Positions 31,502-35,917 of a DNA stretch of 35,917 bases are shown here, piece by piece. Numbering within the stretch: the stretch's first letter is position 1; the number at the start of each line of letters is the position of its first letter. The DNA is from an uncultured Clostridia bacterium. Its GTDB lineage: Bacteria > Bacillota > Clostridia > Christensenellales > UBA1242. The notes beneath the pieces were generated by a model. That model did no database searches, had not been told where the DNA came from, and saw only the letters and a program-made list of their open reading frames with translations. The position numbers and the translations under genes were made by a program. Location of the stretch: assembly GCA_945928645.1 (NCBI GenBank), contig CAMENR010000010.1, forward strand, positions 1 through 35,917, read 5' to 3'.

Positions 31502-33035
31502 AAAACTTTTTAGTGATGTTAATTTGAAATTTACCAAAGGCAACTGCTATGGTGTTATTGGAGCAAATGGGGCTGGCAAGTCCACCTTTTTGAAACTTCT
31601 TTCTGGCGAAATCGAAACAACCAAAGGATACATCTCTCACGACAAAAACGAGCGTATGTCTGTCTTGCAACAAAACCAAAATGCTTTTGACAGTGAAACA
31701 GTGTTAAGAACTGTCCTCTTGGGACACAAAAGGCTGATGGAAGTGTGGGACCAAAAAGACAAACTGTATATGAAAGAAGATTTCTCTGAAGAAGATGGTA
31801 TTTTGGCAGGCGAATTGGAGCAAGAATTTGCCGACCTAGGCGGTTGGGAAGCAGAAAGCAACGCCCAAACACTTTTGTCAGATATCGGCATAGAAAGCAA
31901 GTATTTTGATACCCTTATGAAAGATTTGGACAGCAAGTTGAAGGTAAAAGTGCTACTAGCACAGGCATTGTTTGGCAATCCAGACATCTTGCTACTAGAC
32001 GAGCCAACCAACAACCTAGACATAAAAACTATTGCATGGCTGGAGAACTTTCTGTTAAATTATGAAAACACAGTCATCACAGTATCTCACAACAGACACT
32101 TTTTGAACAAGGTTTGCACACACATCTGCGATGTAGACTATGGCAAGATATCCATATTTGTGGGCAACTACGACTTTTGGTATGAAAGCAGTCAGTTGAT
32201 ACTCCGTCAGCAAAAAGAAGCCAACAAGAAAGCAGAAGCAAGGGCAAAAGAGTTGCAAGACTTTATTGCAAGATTTTCTGCCAATGCTAGCAAATCAAAA
32301 CAAGCAACCAGCAGAAAAAAGGAACTAGAAAAACTTACTATCGAGGACATCAAACCATCTTCCAGAAGATATCCTTATATAGCATTTTCTTCCGAAAGAC
32401 CGATTGGCAATGATGTTTTGGTCGTAGAAAAACTATCCAAAAAAGGCTTTTTTGAAAATGTAAGCTTTATTGTAGATAGAACTGACAAAATAGCATTTAT
32501 TTCTGACAATGTAAACACCATTTCTGCCTTGTTTGACATTCTCTCTGGCAAAGACACCGACTACACCGGCAAAGTAAAATGGGGCAAAACAATCACCCAC
32601 TCTTACCTAGCAAAAGAATACAACGAAATGTTTGCAACCAACCTATCTCTTACCGATTGGCTAGGACAATTTTCAAAAGAAAAAGACCAGACCTTCCTTA
32701 GAAGTTGGCTAGGAAGAATGTTATTTTCGGGAGAAGAAGCGCTAAAACCTGCCAATGTGCTTAGCGGTGGCGAAAAAGTGAGATGTATGCTCTCCAAAAT
32801 TATGCTAGAACAAGGAAATGTTGTTATCCTTGACGAACCAACCAACCACCTTGACCTAGAAAGCATCACCGCCCTGAACAAAGGAATGTCCAATTTTAAT
32901 GGAGTGTTGCTGTTTGCCTCCTCCGACCAAGAGTTGACACAAACCGTTGCAAATAGAATAATAAAAATAGACTCCACCAAAACCTTCGACAGATATATCA
33001 CCTATGACGAATATCTAGAAAAATACGCAAAATAA
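31461..33035 (+). CDS. ykpA: ABC-F ATPase, YkpA/YbiT type
   Basis: 524 aa soluble protein with two nucleotide-binding domains and no membrane helices; ABC-F proteins act on the ribosome. NBD1: Walker A GANGAGKST (34-42), degenerate signature DLDSKLKVK (155-163), Walker B ILLLDEPTN (176-184), switch His in SHNRH (209-213). The linker contains RFSANASKSKQATSRKK, which marks the YkpA/YbiT branch. NBD2: the P-loop is lost (KIAFISDNVNTISALF, 343-358), signature LSGGEK (434-439) and Walker B VVILDEPTN (454-462) are intact, and the switch His is replaced (FASSDQ). One composite ATP site (Walker A of NBD1 with signature of NBD2) is intact, the other dead; from memory a lost second P-loop is also seen in Bacillus YkpA. 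AAAGGAG precedes the ATG. Confidence 0.9.
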   Translation: MLQVVDVSLNFGSRKLFSDVNLKFTKGNCYGVIGANGAGKSTFLKLLSGEIETTKGYISHDKNERMSVLQQNQNAFDSETVLRTVLLGHKRLMEVWDQKDKLYMKEDFSEEDGILAGELEQEFADLGGWEAESNAQTLLSDIGIESKYFDTLMKDLDSKLKVKVLLAQALFGNPDILLLDEPTNNLDIKTIAWLENFLLNYENTVITVSHNRHFLNKVCTHICDVDYGKISIFVGNYDFWYESSQLILRQQKEANKKAEARAKELQDFIARFSANASKSKQATSRKKELEKLTIEDIKPSSRRYPYIAFSSERPIGNDVLVVEKLSKKGFFENVSFIVDRTDKIAFISDNVNTISALFDILSGKDTDYTGKVKWGKTITHSYLAKEYNEMFATNLSLTDWLGQFSKEKDQTFLRSWLGRMLFSGEEALKPANVLSGGEKVRCMLSKIMLEQGNVVILDEPTNHLDLESITALNKGMSNFNGVLLFASSDQELTQTVANRIIKIDSTKTFDRYITYDEYLEKYAK

Positions 33036-33038
33036 AAT

Positions 33039-33080
33039 TATCCTCCACAACAGAACTATTGTGGAGGAATTTTATTTTTA
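33039..33080 (+). terminator. Terminator after the ABC-F gene
   Basis: 10-bp perfect stem TCCTCCACAA (33041-33050) / TTGTGGAGGA (33059-33068), 8-nt loop, then ATTTTATTTTTA. Confidence 0.88.
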
Positions 33081-33211
33081 TATACAAAAATTTAATGAAT
33101 TTTAATAATTTTATTTTGATATAAATTCTGTTTAGAAAACAAAATTCATTATAACAAAATATGTTGTGTTTCTCTTCCCCAAAATTTTTATAATGTGATT
33201 AATTTTAATTG

Positions 33212-33239
33212 TTGATTTTCGGTATAGTTATGGTATAAT
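33212..33239 (+). promoter_or_regulatory. Promoter of the LRR protein gene
   Basis: -35 TTGATT (33212-33217), 16-nt spacer, extended -10 TGGTATAAT (consensus TATAAT at 33234-33239), 29 nt before the ATG. The remaining spacer 33081-33211 shows nothing else. Confidence 0.65.
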
Positions 33240-33268
33240 GTTTATAATAAAAATAGAGGGAAAAGGAA

Positions 33269-34984
33269 ATGAATGATTACAATTTTCTAAAAAGAGTTTA
33301 TGGTGAAAAATTCGCACAACTGTGCAGAGAATACTTTCCAATTATTCAAGAAAAAGAAGGTTTGTTGTCCCAGTTGATTCTATCTTCTTTTGCTCCTTCA
33401 AAAGCATTGTATGATGATTTGATCAAATTCAACCAAACAGCAGAATTCAAAGATTTGATTTATGACAAATATATGCAAGGCATTGACTATGATTCCCCAG
33501 AATATGCAGACAGCACAAAGACTGTGGAAGAATTGCTTTCTGATGCCGGATATGTGCTTTATCCCGAATGTAAAACTACAAAAGAGTTGCTTTCATTCAA
33601 AAAATATTACACACCAGACGAACTACTTTGCTCCTTTGATAGTTTTAATAAAAGATTAGAAGGAAGTAGAGTTTGGTTTATTGTAAAGAAAAATGTAGAA
33701 GATTACAAAAGAGAAGATTACACAAAACCAGACCGAGAAGATGGCTATAGCACAAGTGTGTTGTCTATTCAAGTAACAAAAAGTGAAAATCCAAGGCTGT
33801 CTATAATCAGCAGATACAACCATTCTGTTTCTTATCCCAACAGCACTTATCACAACAACCTAGATATGATTGCCAAGGGGCTTACAAAAGCATTTTGTAG
33901 AGAGTTTGGATTTAATATAACCAACACAAGATACCCAGTTCACTTTCAACTGCCCCATTATCATCTTGCAAATGACGGAAGATATTACAAATCTATTAAA
34001 GAACTCGCACCTACTACCTTTTTGTGTGAAAACAACTATGTAATAGCCGAAAATGAGATTTTTAGATTTGACCCAGATATGTATGTTCTTATGGGCACAG
34101 GCGACTTGATAGACGCAGAAAACAAGACTATACGAGAGCCATTGCTCCCTGTTCCAGAAGGCGAAAAAAAGGAAATAGTGGAAAAATATAATGAACTTGT
34201 AACAAAAACACCGTTTGCAAAAAGTTTTGATAAAATCAAGAAGATTGACTTTGAGGGCAAACCTGGCAAATCTAAAAAAGTGATTATTTATCCCGAAGAT
34301 AGTGATAATAGACCAGGAGAAGTAGTCATAGAACTAGATAAGAGTAACAATCTTGTAGGTATAACGGACTCTATGGTAGAAAGCCCAGACAGTTACCTAA
34401 CTGATAATACAACAATAAAACACGCTTCATTCCCAAATCTAAAAAAAATCAACAATAATTTTCTATCTCGTGCATATTTCTTGGAACAACTTGACATAGA
34501 AAAAGTGGAAGAGATAGCAAATTTCTGCCTAAGATATCCTGAGAATTTGGAATCTATATATGCTCCAAATCTAATTAGAATTGGCAATCGTAATTTTGAA
34601 AAACTAGTTAAGGTAAAAGAGTTTTATGCTCCAAAACTTAAAAAAGTTGGCAAGAACTCCATCAATGGCAATATTGACAGTTTTATTGCCAACGAACTAA
34701 CAGAGATTGGCGAGTGTTCAGTAAAATGTTCTTTCAAGCACCTAGAGGTAGACTCTTTGGAAACACTCTTTCAGATGGAACCAAGGACTATAGAATATAT
34801 CTCTGCCAAAAATGCAAAGAAGTTTAATGTAATTTATGAAAATGCTTGGAAATTTAGAGCAAAAGAACTGATGTATGCAAAGATTGGCAATGCGGAAACA
34901 CAGGCATTTTTTGACCAGGTAATAAATAGAAATTTACAAGAAAAGGCAAAGATAGACGAAGAGGAAGTAAGTCAAAAGAGATAG
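33269..34984 (+). CDS. Protein with unrecognised N-terminal domain and BspA-like leucine-rich repeats
   Basis: 571 aa, no signal peptide and no membrane helix, so predicted cytoplasmic. The first ~300 residues match no family I know; a conspicuous segment is SIISRYNHSVSYPNSTYHNN (about residues 176-195), followed by a helix DMIAKGLTKAF. Residues about 380-525 hold at least four short repeats of the BspA/LRR_5 kind (FPNLKKINNNFL, APNLIRIGNRNF, APKLKKVGKNSI, ANELTEIGECSV), which form a right-handed repeat surface for protein contact. The end is charged (DEEEVSQKR). AAAAGGAA precedes the ATG. BspA-type repeats are usually on secreted proteins, so a cytoplasmic one is unusual. Confidence 0.6.
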   Translation: MNDYNFLKRVYGEKFAQLCREYFPIIQEKEGLLSQLILSSFAPSKALYDDLIKFNQTAEFKDLIYDKYMQGIDYDSPEYADSTKTVEELLSDAGYVLYPECKTTKELLSFKKYYTPDELLCSFDSFNKRLEGSRVWFIVKKNVEDYKREDYTKPDREDGYSTSVLSIQVTKSENPRLSIISRYNHSVSYPNSTYHNNLDMIAKGLTKAFCREFGFNITNTRYPVHFQLPHYHLANDGRYYKSIKELAPTTFLCENNYVIAENEIFRFDPDMYVLMGTGDLIDAENKTIREPLLPVPEGEKKEIVEKYNELVTKTPFAKSFDKIKKIDFEGKPGKSKKVIIYPEDSDNRPGEVVIELDKSNNLVGITDSMVESPDSYLTDNTTIKHASFPNLKKINNNFLSRAYFLEQLDIEKVEEIANFCLRYPENLESIYAPNLIRIGNRNFEKLVKVKEFYAPKLKKVGKNSINGNIDSFIANELTEIGECSVKCSFKHLEVDSLETLFQMEPRTIEYISAKNAKKFNVIYENAWKFRAKELMYAKIGNAETQAFFDQVINRNLQEKAKIDEEEVSQKR

Positions 34985-35144
34985 TAATAAAATACCCATA
35001 AAAATTTATCAAGTATTTGCTGTTTATTAAGTGCTAATTTTATATAAACAAAGCACCAAACAAGCACCTATGTTAACAAAAAACAAGTTATGTTGGAAAA
35101 CAATTCAAAAGTCGCACTTTCTAAAATAAATAATATTTACCAAT

Positions 35145-35203
35145 AAAACCTTAGAAGGATCTTCAGTAAATCAATGCTCTTGTATCAAATCTAAGGTTTT
35201 TTT
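35145..35203 (+). terminator. Probable terminator downstream of the LRR gene
   Basis: An 11-bp perfect stem 35145-35155 / 35190-35200 (AAAACCTTAGA with TCTAAGGTTTT) closes a 34-nt loop and is followed by three more T. It is 160 bp after the stop; the stretch 34985-35144 shows no gene. Confidence 0.5.
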
Positions 35204-35211
35204 ATAATAAA

Positions 35212-35288
35212 AAGACCATCGAAATTTAATAAATTAAATTTATTTGCTTTTGCAAGCAAATGTTTGCTAAACGCAAACCGATGGCCTT
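35212..35288. other. 77-bp element folding into a perfect four-way junction
   Basis: A 10-bp closing stem (35212-35221 / 35279-35288, one mismatch) encloses three adjoining hairpins with no unpaired base between them: 35222-35229/35234-35241 (8 bp), 35242-35249/35254-35261 (8 bp) and 35262-35267/35273-35278 (6 bp). Loops are 4, 4 and 5 nt. It has tRNA-like length but not tRNA arm sizes, TTC loop or invariant bases. It could be a structured RNA, a cruciform protein-binding site or a small mobile repeat. Confidence 0.7.
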
Positions 35289-35351
35289 CTGTTGATAAGA
35301 ATCTATTGTAACACTCAAAATATTTTTATATCTTTGTGATTATTAGCAAAT

Positions 35352-35377
35352 AAAAAAACCAGCTTTCGCTGGTTTTT
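35352..35377 (-). terminator. Terminator 125 bp after the 16S rRNA 3' end
   Basis: 10-bp perfect stem AAAAACCAGC (35354-35363) / GCTGGTTTTT (35368-35377), TTTC loop, with T-runs in both directions. On the minus strand it stops 16S transcription before any 23S or tRNA gene. Confidence 0.85.
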
Positions 35378-35502
35378 GTAATTTGTTCCATTTAATAGTT
35401 AAGTTTTTGGGTTACATTTTTACTTGTTTTGTCAAGAGTTTTTGTGGTTTTCTTTCCTTCACCACTGACACAAGTGTCAGTTTCGTCGACTTCACTTCTC
35501 TT

Positions 35503-35917
<415 letters not shown>

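Noticed and set aside
35212..35288. Cloverleaf-like element considered as a tRNA
   Set aside because: Length and three arms are tRNA-like, but the arm lengths are 8/8/6 bp, loops are 4-5 nt, and there is no TTC loop, anticodon loop or acceptor end.

Overview
The window looks like the chromosome of a low-GC, spore-forming member of the Clostridia (Bacillota), probably an uncultured lineage. The evidence is a spoIIR-sleB-ypeB sporulation/germination operon, an L10-leader-controlled rplJ-rplL operon, a YkpA/YbiT-type ABC-F gene, strong AGGAGG-type ribosome sites, and the 3' part of a 16S rRNA gene at the right edge. TGA is used as a normal stop and spacers are very AT-rich.

Left half (about 0.6-23.7 kb): a compact type IV secretion system (T4SS). 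On the minus strand, reading leftwards from 12.7 kb, are two paralogous two-helix pilin-like proteins, a 1262-aa VirB6/TrbL-like channel protein with a ~450-residue predicted external loop and a long cytoplasmic coiled-coil tail, a PrgI-VirB4 fusion ATPase, a 1276-aa soluble, disordered, Lys/Glu-rich protein under its own promoter, and an 81-aa protein. Divergently on the plus strand are the VirD4/TraG coupling ATPase and a giant 2776-aa secreted, C-terminally membrane-anchored protein. No relaxase, integrase, transposase, oriT or att site is visible, so this is either part of a larger element or a resident secretion/adhesion machine. The parts resemble those of Gram-positive and mycoplasma integrative elements (pilin / membrane protein / VirB4 / large surface protein).

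Middle (23.9-28.0 kb): a minus-strand gene for a Rho-like protein whose P-loop and Walker B residues are lost (a Rho pseudoenzyme), then ypeB, sleB and spoIIR, tightly packed in one transcription unit. A possible forespore promoter with the -10 sequence GGCAATAAT precedes spoIIR. The same -10, at the same distance from the start codon, precedes a divergent DUF1540-like gene at 28.7 kb.

Right part (28.1-35.9 kb): rplI, rplL and rplJ (with L10 leader and attenuator), an AT-rich 376-bp spacer holding two inverted DnaA boxes and four TTGACA-type boxes phased at 21-22 bp, a HAD-family phosphatase that looks leaderless, an ABC-F gene preceded by an overlapping short upstream ORF, an unrecognised protein with BspA-like leucine-rich repeats, a 77-bp element that folds into a perfectly closed four-way junction, and the 16S rRNA 3' end. 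The 16S gene is followed by a terminator and not by 23S/5S, so it appears unlinked.

Best candidates for something new: the relaxase-free T4SS with its giant surface protein and 1276-aa partner, the Rho pseudoenzyme, the four-way-junction element, and two genes with leaderless-promoter geometry. All family assignments were made by reading motifs; no database search was run.
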